From the NCBI GenBank assembly GCA_965235635.1, contig CBDDYR010000001.1:124001-188000 (forward strand): DNA of 64,000 bases, in the 5' to 3' direction. This DNA comes from Fontibacterium meridianamericanum. Lineage in GTDB: Bacteria; Pseudomonadota; Alphaproteobacteria; Pelagibacterales; Pelagibacteraceae. Every line of letters begins with the position of its first letter. Within the stretch, counting starts at the first letter, position 1. This document shows, in pieces, positions 9,885 to 19,210 of this stretch. A program made the position numbers and the translations under genes. The notes below the pieces were generated by a model. It searched no databases. It worked only from the letters and a program-made list of their open reading frames with translations, and was not told the origin of the DNA.

Positions 9885-11231
9885 CTAAAAAATATGTCTT
9901 ATCCAGCTCTTATTAGGATAATCATTAGGATCATATAGCTTTGTCTCCAAAGCTAAATTTTTTGCTGTAAGATTACCCACTGAAGATAAAAGTTTGAATT
10001 GAGAAACAATTCTATCTTTGTCTGAAATTGCATTATTAACTCTTGAGTCAAGTAACGTAGATCTTGATGTAATAACATCTAGAGTTGATCTTGATCCAGC
10101 TTCATATTCTTGAATAATGCCTTCATAAGCAATTTCTGAAGCTTTCACTCTTAGTTTTGTTAATTCAAAATTACTCATGGCAAGTTTATAATTAGACCAT
10201 GCAGAATAAGAGTCTCTATCTACAATATTTTTTGAAGTTTGAAGATCTAATTCAGCACTATCTAATAAAGATCTCTTTTGTATAATTAATGAAGTTTGTT
10301 TTCCTCCTTTATAAAGAGGTATCGAAGCTTGAGCCTTTGCAACTGATTGTTTTGTTTTGTCTACACTTGAACTGTAGCCATCATAATCTGTTATCCCTAA
10401 GGACAAGCTAAATGTTGGAGAAAGTTCAGCTATTGCCATTTTATGTTCATCTTCGGCTTTTTTAAGAGAAAACTCTGAAATTTTTAAAATAGGATTTTCT
10501 TTTTGAGCGGAAATTGAAGTTTCTTCTAAGGATTTAGGCAAAGTTAAATTTAAATTATTAATTTCCTCTAAATCTACAGGATCATATCCTATAACATTTT
10601 TAAAATTTTTTTTACTAATTAACAGTTCATTTTCTGCATTTAATAAATTAGATTGTGCTGCTGCCAAAGAACTTTCTGACTGTGCTAAATCAGAAATTGT
10701 AATAATTCCTCTCTCTAATCTACTTTTATCTAACTCAACTTGTTTTTCAGATAAATCTAAATTTTCTTTACTAAAAATAAATTTTTTTTGAGCAAGAAGT
10801 GTTCCGGTATATGCTTCAACTGCTTCTAAAAGAACATCTTGTTCAACTTTTTTTAGAGTATATCTAGCAATTTCTACAGAACTTTTTTCTTTTTGATAAT
10901 TATACATATCCTCAAAATTAAATATTTTTTGTTCAATAGTTATCGATTTTGCTGTTGTCTGAGCGTTAGTTGAGGGTGAAGAAGAACCTGTTGAAGTTGT
11001 TATTTTTGAGCTATCTGTATCACTTTTGTATGCAGAAATTGTAACGGTTGGTTTAAATGCACTAAAAGCTTGAACTAAATTTTCATCAACAGCTTTGGTT
11101 CTTTCTCTTTCAGCATTAAGTTTTGGATTAGTTAAATAGGCAGATATTAAAGATTTATTAATATTTTCAACTGCATAAGCGCTTGAACTAATTAAAAAAA
11201 ACAAAAAATAAAATTTTTTAAAAAATCTCAT
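9885..11231 (-). CDS. TolC-family outer membrane efflux protein
   Basis: A trimeric outer-membrane channel subunit that works with type I secretion or RND/ABC pumps. The 448-residue protein starts with a signal peptide (FKKFYFLFFLISSSAYA) followed by two long alpha-helical repeats rich in Ala, Ser, Leu and Lys. Typical TolC features include KSLISAYLTNPKLNAERERT near the N-terminus, repeated LLDSRVN-type and YEAGSRSTLDVI segments, and alternating coiled-coil helices. Its stop-start junction with the kinase gene upstream is immediate (TAGATG). No pump subunits are adjacent, so the partner is unknown. Confidence 0.88.
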   Translation of the reverse strand: MRFFKKFYFLFFLISSSAYAVENINKSLISAYLTNPKLNAERERTKAVDENLVQAFSAFKPTVTISAYKSDTDSSKITTSTGSSSPSTNAQTTAKSITIEQKIFNFEDMYNYQKEKSSVEIARYTLKKVEQDVLLEAVEAYTGTLLAQKKFIFSKENLDLSEKQVELDKSRLERGIITISDLAQSESSLAAAQSNLLNAENELLISKKNFKNVIGYDPVDLEEINNLNLTLPKSLEETSISAQKENPILKISEFSLKKAEDEHKMAIAELSPTFSLSLGITDYDGYSSSVDKTKQSVAKAQASIPLYKGGKQTSLIIQKRSLLDSAELDLQTSKNIVDRDSYSAWSNYKLAMSNFELTKLRVKASEIAYEGIIQEYEAGSRSTLDVITSRSTLLDSRVNNAISDKDRIVSQFKLLSSVGNLTAKNLALETKLYDPNDYPNKSWIRHIF

Positions 11232-12140
11232 CTAATTTATTATAATTTTTCTAGGTTGATGATTTGAACTAATAGGCACAATTATATCAGCAAATTTAGG
11301 CATATCTATGAGCATCTTTTTAGTTATTCTCTCATAAAACATTATAAATCTTTTAATTTCGCTCTCAGACATTATTTTATTTTTATTCTTAGACATATTT
11401 TTTCTAGAAAAAGCTAATTTTTTTTCTTGCAACCCCCTCCAAAGTAAAACTTTATTAAAATTTGGAACTTTTAAATAAATCATTAAATCAATAAATGAAA
11501 ATAGTTCTTTATAATTATTCTTTAATTGATGATTAACCTTAAATCTCCATTTAAAATCTTTATCCTCTATAGCCTCTAAATTATTAATAGGTTTTTTTAA
11601 ATTACGATGATTATCTTCAGGTCTAGCTCCTACGCACCAGCCTTCTAAAATAAATATATCTAATTTTTTATTAACATGATGCCATTTACTTTTCGGTAAT
11701 CGATCATCTATAGATTTATCGAATCTTGGAATTAAAAAAGATTTATTTAAGTTATTATTTTTTAGAACTTTAAAAAATTTAGTTAAAAAATTAACATCAT
11801 GAGTTCCAGGAACTCCTCTTGTAAGAAATAATTTATTTATTTTTTTTGATAGTTTTGTTCTATCTTTCTTGGTTTTATAAATGTCATCAATTGAAACTGT
11901 AATTGTCTTCAGTTTATATTTATCTTCTAAAATTAATTTTAAAAAATGAGCAAATGTTGTTTTGCCTGACCCCTGTCCTCCAGCTAAACCAATAATTAAA
12001 GGATTCGATGATGAAAGTTTTTTTAAAAAAATTAATTCTGCAATCTTAATATAAATCTTTTTAAAATTTTTATTTAAATCCTCTTTTATAAAAAAAGAAT
12101 TTTTTAATTTATTAAGTTTATTAATTAAACTTTCTTTCAT
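11232..12140 (-). CDS. P-loop kinase, D-glycerate 3-kinase-like
   Basis: 302 residues. The Walker A GLAGGQGSGKTT is at about residues 51-62, followed by TVSIDDIYKTKKDR, RGVPGTHDVNFL, PRFDKSIDDRLP and FILEGWCVGARP. This order is characteristic of the plant/cyanobacterial glycerate 3-kinase and yeast Tda10 group, related to phosphoribulokinase/uridine kinase. The likely reaction is ATP + D-glycerate to 3-phosphoglycerate, linking glycolate and glyoxylate salvage to glycolysis; this is inferred from the family. It is directly joined to the TolC-like gene, with no obvious functional link. Confidence 0.75.
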   Translation of the reverse strand: MKESLINKLNKLKNSFFIKEDLNKNFKKIYIKIAELIFLKKLSSSNPLIIGLAGGQGSGKTTFAHFLKLILEDKYKLKTITVSIDDIYKTKKDRTKLSKKINKLFLTRGVPGTHDVNFLTKFFKVLKNNNLNKSFLIPRFDKSIDDRLPKSKWHHVNKKLDIFILEGWCVGARPEDNHRNLKKPINNLEAIEDKDFKWRFKVNHQLKNNYKELFSFIDLMIYLKVPNFNKVLLWRGLQEKKLAFSRKNMSKNKNKIMSESEIKRFIMFYERITKKMLIDMPKFADIIVPISSNHQPRKIIIN

Positions 12141-12152
12141 TCAAAAAAGAAA

Positions 12153-12752
12153 TTAATTTTTTTTTAAAGAATACTCTAATAACTCTAATCTATCCTGACC
12201 CCAAAACATTTCATTATTATAAATATAAGTTGGAACACCAAATATATTCATATTGATTGCTTCTTGGGTGTTTGTTTCATAAATTTTTTTTATTTCATCT
12301 GACATTGCTAATTTATTTAAATCATCAAAATTAATTTTTAACTCTTTTGCTATGAATTTGAGTGTTTCTAAATTTGAAATGTCATTTTCTTTTGCCCATA
12401 ATTGTTCCAATACTTTATAGCCAAATTCCATTTTAATGCCCATTTCAATACTTGCTAAACAAAATAATGCTGGGGTATGAGGATCTTTTGGCGGAAAAAA
12501 TTTTGGCTTTTGATTAATTCTAATATTCAGAAACTCACCCCATCTTTTTAATTCTAGTAGTCTGTAATTTTGTCTTGAAACATGTCTCTGTGGGACAGGA
12601 ACACCACCAGTTGCCGCAAAAACTTTTCCCACTAAATCAACCGGTTTTTCAATTATTTCAGCTGAATATTTCTTTGAAATTTCTATTAATCTTTTATAGC
12701 CAAGATAAGCAAATGGTGAGGCAACACTATAAAAGTACAAAATTTTTTTCAT
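12153..12752 (-). CDS. DsbA-fold isomerase (2-hydroxychromene-2-carboxylate isomerase family)
   Basis: 199 residues with a thioredoxin/DsbA fold but no CxxC. The N-terminal strand ILYFYSVASPFAYLGYKRL has the Ser-Pro-Phe that replaces the redox site in glutathione-dependent HCCA isomerases and kappa-class GSTs. The C-terminal FGVPTYIYNNEMFWGQDRLE is a diagnostic cis-Pro region with the FWGQDR motif. It would isomerise an aromatic intermediate using glutathione, but the substrate here is unknown. It is divergent from a second glutathione-dependent gene (12794). Confidence 0.82.
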   Translation of the reverse strand: MKKILYFYSVASPFAYLGYKRLIEISKKYSAEIIEKPVDLVGKVFAATGGVPVPQRHVSRQNYRLLELKRWGEFLNIRINQKPKFFPPKDPHTPALFCLASIEMGIKMEFGYKVLEQLWAKENDISNLETLKFIAKELKINFDDLNKLAMSDEIKKIYETNTQEAINMNIFGVPTYIYNNEMFWGQDRLELLEYSLKKN

Positions 12753-12793
12753 GTGTACTTATATAAACTATTTAAATAAAACAAATAGCTTAT

Positions 12794-13420
12794 ATGATTG
12801 AGTTGTTTTATTACCCAACGCCTAATGGTAGAAAAATTTCTATTTTATTAGAAGAATTAGAATTAAAATATAAATTAGTAAGAATCGATATTACTAAAAA
12901 TGAACAATTTTCAGAAAAATTTTCAAAAATTAGTCCATTAAATAAAATACCAGTGATAATTGATAATCATGAGACCGTTTTTGAGTCTGGTGCTATATTA
13001 ATTTTTTTAGCTAAAAAAAATAATTTTAAATTTTATCCTCAAAAATTTGAAAAAAGCATTAATGAATGGTTAATGGTTCAGGTAAGCTTTGTTGGTCCGA
13101 TGTTAGGTCAACTTCATTATTTTTACAAATTTAACAAAGGCAAGAGTGAATATGCTGAAAATAGATTTTTAGATCTTGCAAAAAAAATTTATGAATATTT
13201 AGATATACAACTTAGTAAAAATAAATTTTTAGCATGCGATGAATATACCATTGCTGATATTGCAACTTTTCCATGGCTATGTCGTCATGAATGGCATGGA
13301 CTAGGAATTAAAAAATATAAGAACTTATCTAGATGGTATGAAGAAATTTCTAAAAGATCTGCTGTTATAAAAGGATATGATCCTGAAAATTTAGGAGAAA
13401 AGATTCCTTTAGTTTCTTAA
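12794..13420 (+). CDS. Glutathione S-transferase family protein
   Basis: 208 residues. The N-terminal thioredoxin-like domain (LFYYPTPNGRKISILLEELE) has the Pro-Asn-Gly-Arg-Lys form seen in YfcG/Ure2p-like GSTs. It is followed by the cis-Pro LNKIPVI and the glutathione-binding FESGAILIFLAKK. The all-helical C-terminal domain includes YTIADIATFPWLCRH. It probably acts as a glutathione-dependent disulfide reductase or transferase; the substrate is unknown. It converges on dksA with a four-base overlap. Confidence 0.88.
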   Translation: MIELFYYPTPNGRKISILLEELELKYKLVRIDITKNEQFSEKFSKISPLNKIPVIIDNHETVFESGAILIFLAKKNNFKFYPQKFEKSINEWLMVQVSFVGPMLGQLHYFYKFNKGKSEYAENRFLDLAKKIYEYLDIQLSKNKFLACDEYTIADIATFPWLCRHEWHGLGIKKYKNLSRWYEEISKRSAVIKGYDPENLGEKIPLVS

Positions 13421-13833
13421 CTGTCAGCAAAAATTTTTTCTTCTCTCTCGTGTCGCTCTTGAGCTTCAACGGTCAAAGTTGCGATGGGTCTAGCTATTAA
13501 TCTTTTTAAACCTATTTCTTCTCCAGTCTCCTCACAATAGCCATACGTGTCATCTTTAATTTTTTTTACAGCTTTTTCGATCTTAGAAATAAGTTTTTTA
13601 TTTCTATTAACTGTTCTCATTTCAATAGCTTTACCTGTCTGAGAAGTTGCTTGATCAACAACATCTGCAGAGGTATCATTATCGTCTAATTCATTGAAAA
13701 GTATTTTATCATTTTGAAGAGTTAGTTCTTTTTTCCATTCTTCAAGAACTCTTCTGAAATACTCTTTATGTTTTGCACACATGTACTTTTCTTTAGCACT
13801 GGGTGTGTAATTTTTTGGTAACTTAGTAGCCAT
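13417..13833 (-). CDS. dksA: RNA polymerase-binding transcription factor DksA, zinc-poor form
   Basis: Binds the RNA polymerase secondary channel and works with ppGpp in the stringent response. The coiled-coil region (KEYFRRVLEEWKKEL) and the acidic tip around NELDDNDTSADVVDQA match DksA. The zinc finger region reads YGYCEETGEEIGLKRLIARP then ATLTVEAQERHE. Only one of the four canonical cysteines remains, as known for other alphaproteobacterial DksA proteins. 138 residues, normal length. Confidence 0.93.
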   Translation of the reverse strand: MATKLPKNYTPSAKEKYMCAKHKEYFRRVLEEWKKELTLQNDKILFNELDDNDTSADVVDQATSQTGKAIEMRTVNRNKKLISKIEKAVKKIKDDTYGYCEETGEEIGLKRLIARPIATLTVEAQERHEREEKIFADS

Positions 13834-13865
13834 TTGGATGGGGGAATATAAGATCCTTTTTTATA

Positions 13866-15276
13866 GTGTCAAGTTGCATTGAATCAATTAAATCATCGCT
13901 AATGATACAACCTGGTAAAGAAAAAAAAATTTTTTATTTATTATGCCTTTATCATTTAATCATATGGACTGCTGTACCCTACTTTTCAAATAAAAATTTA
14001 CCTTTAGATGTAATTGAAGCATTAGCTTGGGGACAAGAATTCAACTTAGGTTACAATAAACACCCACCTTTGAGCGCATGGATTCCGGGTTTTTTTTTTA
14101 AAATTTTTGGAAATAAGGATTGGATTTACTATTTATTAAGCCAAGTATTTATTGTTATTTCTTTTATATTTTTATGGAAATTATCTTCATTTTTTTTTAA
14201 AAAAAAATATCAAATTCTTTTATCTATTCTATTAATTGAAGGTATTGCTTTTTATACATTTGAAACCCCTCAATTTAATGTAAATATTTGTCAAATTCCG
14301 TTGTGGATTGGAACAGTATATTTTTTTTTAAAATCTATTAAAAAAAATAAAATTAGCGACTGGATTTTTTTGGGAACTTTCTCTGCTCTAGGTTTTTTAA
14401 CAAAATATATTTTTGCCTACTTATTAATATCTCTTTTTTTTTATTATAATTTTTATTTTAATTAAAGATAAAAAAATTAAGTTAAATTTTTTATACGCAC
14501 TTTTAACTTTTTTCTTAATAATAAGTCCTCATTTTATATGGTTAACTCAAAATGATTTTACTACCATTTATTATGCTCTTAAACGTGGTGGATTAAATGA
14601 AGTAAATATTTATAATCATTTATTAAATCCTTTAAAATTTTTAATAAATCAAATTATAATTTTATTACCATTTATTTTATTAATTTATTTACTAGTAAAA
14701 AAAATAAAAATTAAATTAACTTTAAATAATGAAAAATTTATATTTTTGCTATTTTCTTTTCTACTCCCATTCATTTTAATTTTAATAACCTCAATAATAA
14801 CCGGTTCAAGAATTAGAACTATGTGGATGATTCCGTTTTATTCCTTAATTGGAATTTTTTTTATATTTTTATATCAAGATCAAATAAATGTAAAAAAATT
14901 GAAAAATTTTATTTTTTTATTAATTATATTTTTAGTTCTATCCCCAATACTCTATTCTTTAAGATCGATCTATTCTGATAGCAGAACAGGTTATGAAGGA
15001 AAAAAAATAGCAATTGAAATTGAAAAAGAATGGAAAAATTTCTCTAAAGAAAAGATATATCATGTTGGTTTTTCTGAGTGGTATGCTGGAAATTTATCTT
15101 ATCATTTGAATAATAGACCGAAAGTTTTTTTAGAAGAAAATAATGATTTTTTTAAAAAACCAGCAGTTATTATTGCAAAAGATGTTGGTGCAAGTTTATG
15201 CAATCTTAAAAATGTAAATATTAAAAATATTATGTATAAAAAAATAGATAATCATGATGTTTGTTTTATTTTCTAA
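13866..15276 (+). CDS. Membrane glycosyltransferase (GT39/ArnT-like), frame broken in a T-run
   Basis: The first frame (13866-14465) gives membrane helices and LPLDVIEALAWGQEFNLGYNKHPPLSAWI. The acidic residue and His-Pro-Pro are typical of dolichyl-phosphate-mannose or polyprenyl-phosphate-sugar transferases of the GT39/PMT fold. The frame stops after a 9-T run (14434-14442), but reading on without one T gives continuous sequence (IKDKKIKLNFLYALLTFF, then LKRGGLNEVNIYNHL) into the 14746-15276 frame. The whole gene then encodes about 469 residues. It probably adds sugars to lipid or surface polymer. A GTG start at 13866 is possible; an ATG at 13902 is the likelier start. Confidence 0.75.
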
Positions 15277-15280
15277 ATAA

Positions 15281-16111
15281 ATGAAAACTTATAAAATATT
15301 AATTCCAGTTTTTAATGACTGGGAATCTCTTTTAACCTTATTAAACAATATTCATAATTTAAAAATCAGTAATCTAGCTAACTTAAAATTTTTAGTAATT
15401 GATGACTGCTCAAGTGAAAAATTAAATAAAAAAATAGAATTTGATTCATTTCTAGATATAGAAATAATTAAAAATCCTAAAAATATTGGTCACGGCAAAA
15501 GTATTGCAAATGGAATCAATTATTTAAGTAAAAAAAATGATTTTGATTATTTAATTGTTATGGATGGGGATGGTGAAGACAGACCAGAAGAGGTAAAAGA
15601 ATTAATTTTAAAATCACTTGAACAACCCTCCTCAACAATAACTGCTAATCGCATCAAACGCTCCGAAAGTACTTTTTTTAAATTATCTTATCATTGTCAT
15701 AAAATATTAACTCTAATTTTAACTGGTTACTCAATAAAATTTGGAAATTTCATGTGTATTCCTAAACAAGATCTAAAATTAATAATTTCTAATAAAAATC
15801 TTTTTGTAAGCTTTTCCGGCACTATTGCAAAATTTATAAAAAATAAAAAAAACATACCATCCATCAGAGGAGTCCGATATCACGGGCCCACCAAAATGAG
15901 TTTTTTAAAACTTATTAGACATTCTTTATTGATTATATCTATCTTTTGGAAAGAGGCTGCTATTAGGTTATCTATATTTTTTTTAATATATGCAGCTTTT
16001 GTATTGTATTTTTTTAAAAGTATTTTTTTATTACTCGTATTACCAGTTGCTATTATAAATATCTTGATTATTTTTTCTCTTTTAGCTCTTTATCAAAAAA
16101 ACTACTCTTAA
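15281..16111 (+). CDS. Family 2 glycosyltransferase with C-terminal membrane helices
   Basis: 276 residues. The GT-A fold begins YKILIPVFNDWESLLTLLNN, followed by FLVIDDCSS, NPKNIGHGKSIANGI and the metal-binding IVMDGDGEDRPEEV. Two hydrophobic helices lie near residues 215-275. It resembles polyprenyl-phosphate sugar synthases that supply donors to GT39-type transferases. It starts 4 bases after the GT39-like gene, so the two plausibly form a lipid-linked sugar system. The sugar is not known. Confidence 0.85.
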   Translation: MKTYKILIPVFNDWESLLTLLNNIHNLKISNLANLKFLVIDDCSSEKLNKKIEFDSFLDIEIIKNPKNIGHGKSIANGINYLSKKNDFDYLIVMDGDGEDRPEEVKELILKSLEQPSSTITANRIKRSESTFFKLSYHCHKILTLILTGYSIKFGNFMCIPKQDLKLIISNKNLFVSFSGTIAKFIKNKKNIPSIRGVRYHGPTKMSFLKLIRHSLLIISIFWKEAAIRLSIFFLIYAAFVLYFFKSIFLLLVLPVAIINILIIFSLLALYQKNYS

Positions 16112-16116
16112 AAAGT

Positions 16117-17136
16117 CTACTTAATACCTAAGCGTTTGTGTATTTGAGTAGATGAAGTTGTATATTGAAAAACAAAATTTTCATTGGGTCTTGCCCTAGT
16201 AAAACATTCTCTAGCAGCTAAAGCACCCTCATGAAAACCTGAAAGAATTAACTTTAACTTCCCGGGGTAAGTACAAATATCGCCGATTGCAAAAATACCC
16301 TCCTCATTAGTTTGAAAATTTTTTGTATTAACTAAAATACACTTTTCTTCTAAATTTAATCCCCAATTTGCAATTGGTCCAAGCTCCATTTTAAGTCCAA
16401 AAAAAGCTACTACAGAATCTGTTTTTAAAATCTCTATTGCATCATTATTTTTTTGAATTTCAATATTTTCTAGTTTTTCTTCTCCATTAATTCCCTTAAG
16501 TTGATAAAAGGTTTTAATTTCAACTTTTCCTGTCTTTGCAATTTCTTTAATTTTATTTAATGTATGTGGAGCGCCTTTAAAATCATCTCTTCTATGAATT
16601 AAATAAACTTTTTTTGCAATATTTGATAATTCTAAAGTCCAATCTAAAGCTGAGTCTCCCCCGCCAAATACAGCAACTACCTGATCTTTAAATTTAAACT
16701 TATCTTTAACAGAATAATAAAAACCCTTCCCTTCAAATTTTACAACATTTTTAATATCTACTTTTCTTGGTTCAAAAGATCCAACTCCACCAGCTATAAT
16801 AATATTTGGTGTTTCAAAAATTTTATTATCACTAGTAATCAGCTGCCATAATTTATTTATTTTTTTTAATTCGTTAACTCTTTGATTAAGATGAAACTCT
16901 GGTTTAAAAGGCTTTATTTGCTCTGATAAATTTTTAATTAAACTTTCTCCAGTGCAATCTGGAATCCCAGGAATATCATAGATAGGCTTATCAGGATAAA
17001 GTTCTATGCATTGCCCGCCTATTTTATCTAAATTATCAATCACATGAGCATTAAGACCTAAAATTCCAAGTTCAAAAACAGAAAATAACCCAACAGGTCC
17101 AGCTCCAATAATTACGGCGTCGGTTTTTATTGTCAT
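16117..17136 (-). CDS. Ferredoxin-NADP+ reductase, thioredoxin-reductase-like type
   Basis: 339 residues with two Rossmann domains: FAD-binding VIIGAGPVGLFSVFELG near residue 9 and NADPH-binding VVAVFGGGDSALDWTLEL near residue 155. FAIGDICTYPGKLKLILSGF follows near the C-terminus. The redox CxxC of thioredoxin reductase is missing, which places it with the YumC-type ferredoxin reductases. The C-terminal SSTQIHKRLG extension supports this. The ferredoxin gene is one base upstream, so the two proteins should exchange electrons. Proteorhodopsin is two genes away. Confidence 0.88.
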   Translation of the reverse strand: MTIKTDAVIIGAGPVGLFSVFELGILGLNAHVIDNLDKIGGQCIELYPDKPIYDIPGIPDCTGESLIKNLSEQIKPFKPEFHLNQRVNELKKINKLWQLITSDNKIFETPNIIIAGGVGSFEPRKVDIKNVVKFEGKGFYYSVKDKFKFKDQVVAVFGGGDSALDWTLELSNIAKKVYLIHRRDDFKGAPHTLNKIKEIAKTGKVEIKTFYQLKGINGEEKLENIEIQKNNDAIEILKTDSVVAFFGLKMELGPIANWGLNLEEKCILVNTKNFQTNEEGIFAIGDICTYPGKLKLILSGFHEGALAARECFTRARPNENFVFQYTTSSTQIHKRLGIK

Positions 17137-17137
17137 A

Positions 17138-17458
17138 TTAACTTTGTTTTTTTGGCATTCTAACTACTATACCATCAAGATCATTTGTAATGATAATTTG
17201 ACAACTTAATCTGCTAAATTCATTAGCATCTTGAACAAAATCAATCATATCTTGCTCTGACTCTTGCGCTTTTGGAATCTTATTTAAAAACTTTTCATCT
17301 ACATAAACATGACAAGTTGCGCAAGCACATGAACCTCCGCAATCAGCATCAATTCCTGGAATAGAATTTTTTATAGCCCCTTCCATTATCGAAAAACCAA
17401 TTGGCATTTCAATTTGATGTTCTTTTCCGTTATGTTCTATATAAATAATTTTTGGCAT
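17138..17458 (-). CDS. [2Fe-2S] ferredoxin, adrenodoxin-like
   Basis: 106 residues. The cluster cysteines are visible in DADCGGSCACATCHVYV (C-x5-C-x2-C) and the fourth in LSCQIIITND. The DELDGI-like acidic C-terminal stretch (NDLDGIVVRMP) fits the ISC/adrenodoxin class. It likely carries electrons from the neighbouring reductase to Fe-S cluster assembly, haem synthesis or an oxygenase. It starts 37 bases from the divergent epimerase gene. Confidence 0.92.
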   Translation of the reverse strand: MPKIIYIEHNGKEHQIEMPIGFSIMEGAIKNSIPGIDADCGGSCACATCHVYVDEKFLNKIPKAQESEQDMIDFVQDANEFSRLSCQIIITNDLDGIVVRMPKKQS

Positions 17459-17494
17459 TAAGTTAAAAACTTTAGATCATATAACAGTGAATTT

Positions 17495-18502
17495 ATGTTT
17501 TTAAAATTACAATTTGTTAAAAAAAAATTTTTTTTAAAAGATTCTTTTAGAATATCAAGAGATAGCAAAAAATTCATAAAAACGATAATAATAAAACTTA
17601 CTAAAAGTAACAGAAGCGGTTTTTCTGAATGCGTCCCTTACAAAAGATATGGTGAGAACCAAAAAAAAATATTTACATATTTAAAAAATAATAAATATAA
17701 AATCATTCAATTAATTAAACAAAATAGATTTGAGAAAATTAAATATTTATCTTTAAGAAACGCTCTAGAATTAGCTTTTAAACATCTTAATATTAAAAAT
17801 AATAATAAATATTATTTAAAAAAAAAATATATAACTTCAATTACCATTCCAATATTCAATCAAAAAAAGCTTGAGAAAATAATTCATAAATTTAGAGATG
17901 TTAATTTTATTAAAGTAAAAGTTAATAAGAATAACATTCTTAAAACAATAAAATTTATAAGCGAAAAATGCCCTAAATCAAAAATAATAGTTGATGCAAA
18001 TGAAGGATTAAATTTAATTTTATTGAAAAAAATTATTAAAAATTTAGAAAAATTAAATGTAATAATTATAGAACAACCGTTTAAATATGGACTAGATTAT
18101 CAACTTAAAAATATTAAGACAAAAATATTATTTTGTGCAGATGAGTCTTTTCATATTAAAAATAAAAATAAAATTTTAAAATATTATCAAGTTGTAAATA
18201 TAAAGTTAGATAAATTTGGCGGTTTAGATAAAAGTCTTGAAATTATTAAATTTTTAAAAAGAAAAAATAAAATAATTCTGCTTGGATGCATGGTTAGCTC
18301 TTCACTTTCAATTGTTCCTGCGTTAACAATTGCAAAATATTGTAAATTTCTTGACCTTGACGGCGCTTACTTTTTAAAAAAGGATTTTAAAAATGGAATT
18401 TCTTATAAGAAGGGTAATTTAATTTTAAATAAGAACTTTATTTGGCTCAATAAAAAAGGCCCCCAAGAAAATCTTGAGGGCCTTTTTAAAAAAATTAATT
18501 AA
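17495..18502 (+). CDS. Enolase-superfamily epimerase (dipeptide epimerase-like)
   Basis: 335 residues of the muconate-lactonising/mandelate racemase type. The catalytic Lys pair is in FIKVKVNKNN. Metal ligands are the Asp of IVDANEGLN, the Glu of IIIEQPF and the Asp of FCADESF, and the opposite Lys is in VNIKLDKFGG. This arrangement is that of L-Ala-D/L-Glu epimerases, which recycle cell-wall peptides, but substrate is only inferred. The gene is extremely Lys/Asn/Ile-rich. Its 3' end overlaps the shared terminator before proteorhodopsin. Confidence 0.8.
   Translation: MFLKLQFVKKKFFLKDSFRISRDSKKFIKTIIIKLTKSNRSGFSECVPYKRYGENQKKIFTYLKNNKYKIIQLIKQNRFEKIKYLSLRNALELAFKHLNIKNNNKYYLKKKYITSITIPIFNQKKLEKIIHKFRDVNFIKVKVNKNNILKTIKFISEKCPKSKIIVDANEGLNLILLKKIIKNLEKLNVIIIEQPFKYGLDYQLKNIKTKILFCADESFHIKNKNKILKYYQVVNIKLDKFGGLDKSLEIIKFLKRKNKIILLGCMVSSSLSIVPALTIAKYCKFLDLDGAYFLKKDFKNGISYKKGNLILNKNFIWLNKKGPQENLEGLFKKIN
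18453..18487. terminator. Bidirectional terminator between epimerase and proteorhodopsin
   Basis: Strong hairpin: AAAAAGGCCCCCAAGA, a 3-base loop, then TCTTGAGGGCCTTTTT. The stem has 16 positions with a single mismatch (C-A on the plus strand, a G-T wobble on the minus strand). It is flanked by A- and T-runs, so it can serve both the plus-strand epimerase gene, whose last codons it overlaps, and the minus-strand proteorhodopsin gene ending at 18509. Confidence 0.88.
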
Positions 18503-18508
18503 TTATAA

Positions 18509-19210
18509 TTACTTACTACCTGCTGGTGTTAAACTTGATGCAGTTTTGTAAATAACTAAACCGAATAATATTTTGTTAATAAAGTCCGCTAAGTTGTAAA
18601 CAAGGTTTAAAGTCACCTCGTTTGCAGAACCTGTCATATATCCAAAAAGATATCCTAATGGGTATACTGACCAGCCGATTGTCACGATCCATTTGCAGAA
18701 TTCGAAACAGTCTTTTGCGGCACCTGATAATCTTGCTGCTTCTCTACCAGCTTCACCTGAGAAAACTTCATATAGAATGAAGATCCATCCTGCCATACCA
18801 ATAATAAAGCCAGCATTAATATTCATATATCCAGCTTCGCCAAGGTATCCGCCTATTAACATAACTAATGTTCCTATAAGGAGTCTCCAGAAAATTCCTG
18901 CTGAAACTCTTTTAACAGCTGAAAGAATAAAATAAAATTCAACCATTAATAAAGGAACTGTTAACAACCAATCAATATATCTAAATACAGTTGGTGACGT
19001 CCCTGTGCTGACCCAAACTTCTCTCATATACATGTAATGTACAAAAGCAATACCTGTAACTAAACCAGATAAAGTCATAGAAGTTCGCCATGAAGCTTTT
19101 ACTGAATTTCTCTCTATAAAAAAGAAAAACGTACTAGCTAACAAGGCCATGGATATTAACCAGAATGAAATTCCAGTTAAATCACTTGATTGTAGAAGTG
19201 TTGTTTTCAT
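18509..19210 (-). CDS. Green-absorbing proteorhodopsin (light-driven proton pump)
   Basis: Seven-helix retinal protein of 233 residues in the inner membrane. The counterion/proton acceptor is Asp80 in FRYIDWLLTVP (Asp97 of the reference protein). The proton donor is Glu91 in LLMVEFYFIL (Glu108), the His partner of the acceptor is His58 in FVHYMYMREVW (His75), and the Schiff-base lysine is Lys213 in DFINKILFGLVIY. The spectral tuning residue equivalent to 105 is Leu88, which marks the green-absorbing type. Asp plus Glu predicts outward H+ pumping. The gene is intact, with a GC-rich GGGGA ribosome site. It is divergent from the retinal pathway genes. Confidence 0.97.
   Translation of the reverse strand: MKTTLLQSSDLTGISFWLISMALLASTFFFFIERNSVKASWRTSMTLSGLVTGIAFVHYMYMREVWVSTGTSPTVFRYIDWLLTVPLLMVEFYFILSAVKRVSAGIFWRLLIGTLVMLIGGYLGEAGYMNINAGFIIGMAGWIFILYEVFSGEAGREAARLSGAAKDCFEFCKWIVTIGWSVYPLGYLFGYMTGSANEVTLNLVYNLADFINKILFGLVIYKTASSLTPAGSK

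Noticed and set aside
13417..13833. DksA judged non-functional because it lacks three zinc-finger cysteines
   Set aside because: The same Cys-poor pattern is known in other alphaproteobacterial DksA proteins.
18693..18935. An 80-residue plus-strand frame inside proteorhodopsin
   Set aside because: Antisense shadow of a clear proteorhodopsin gene.
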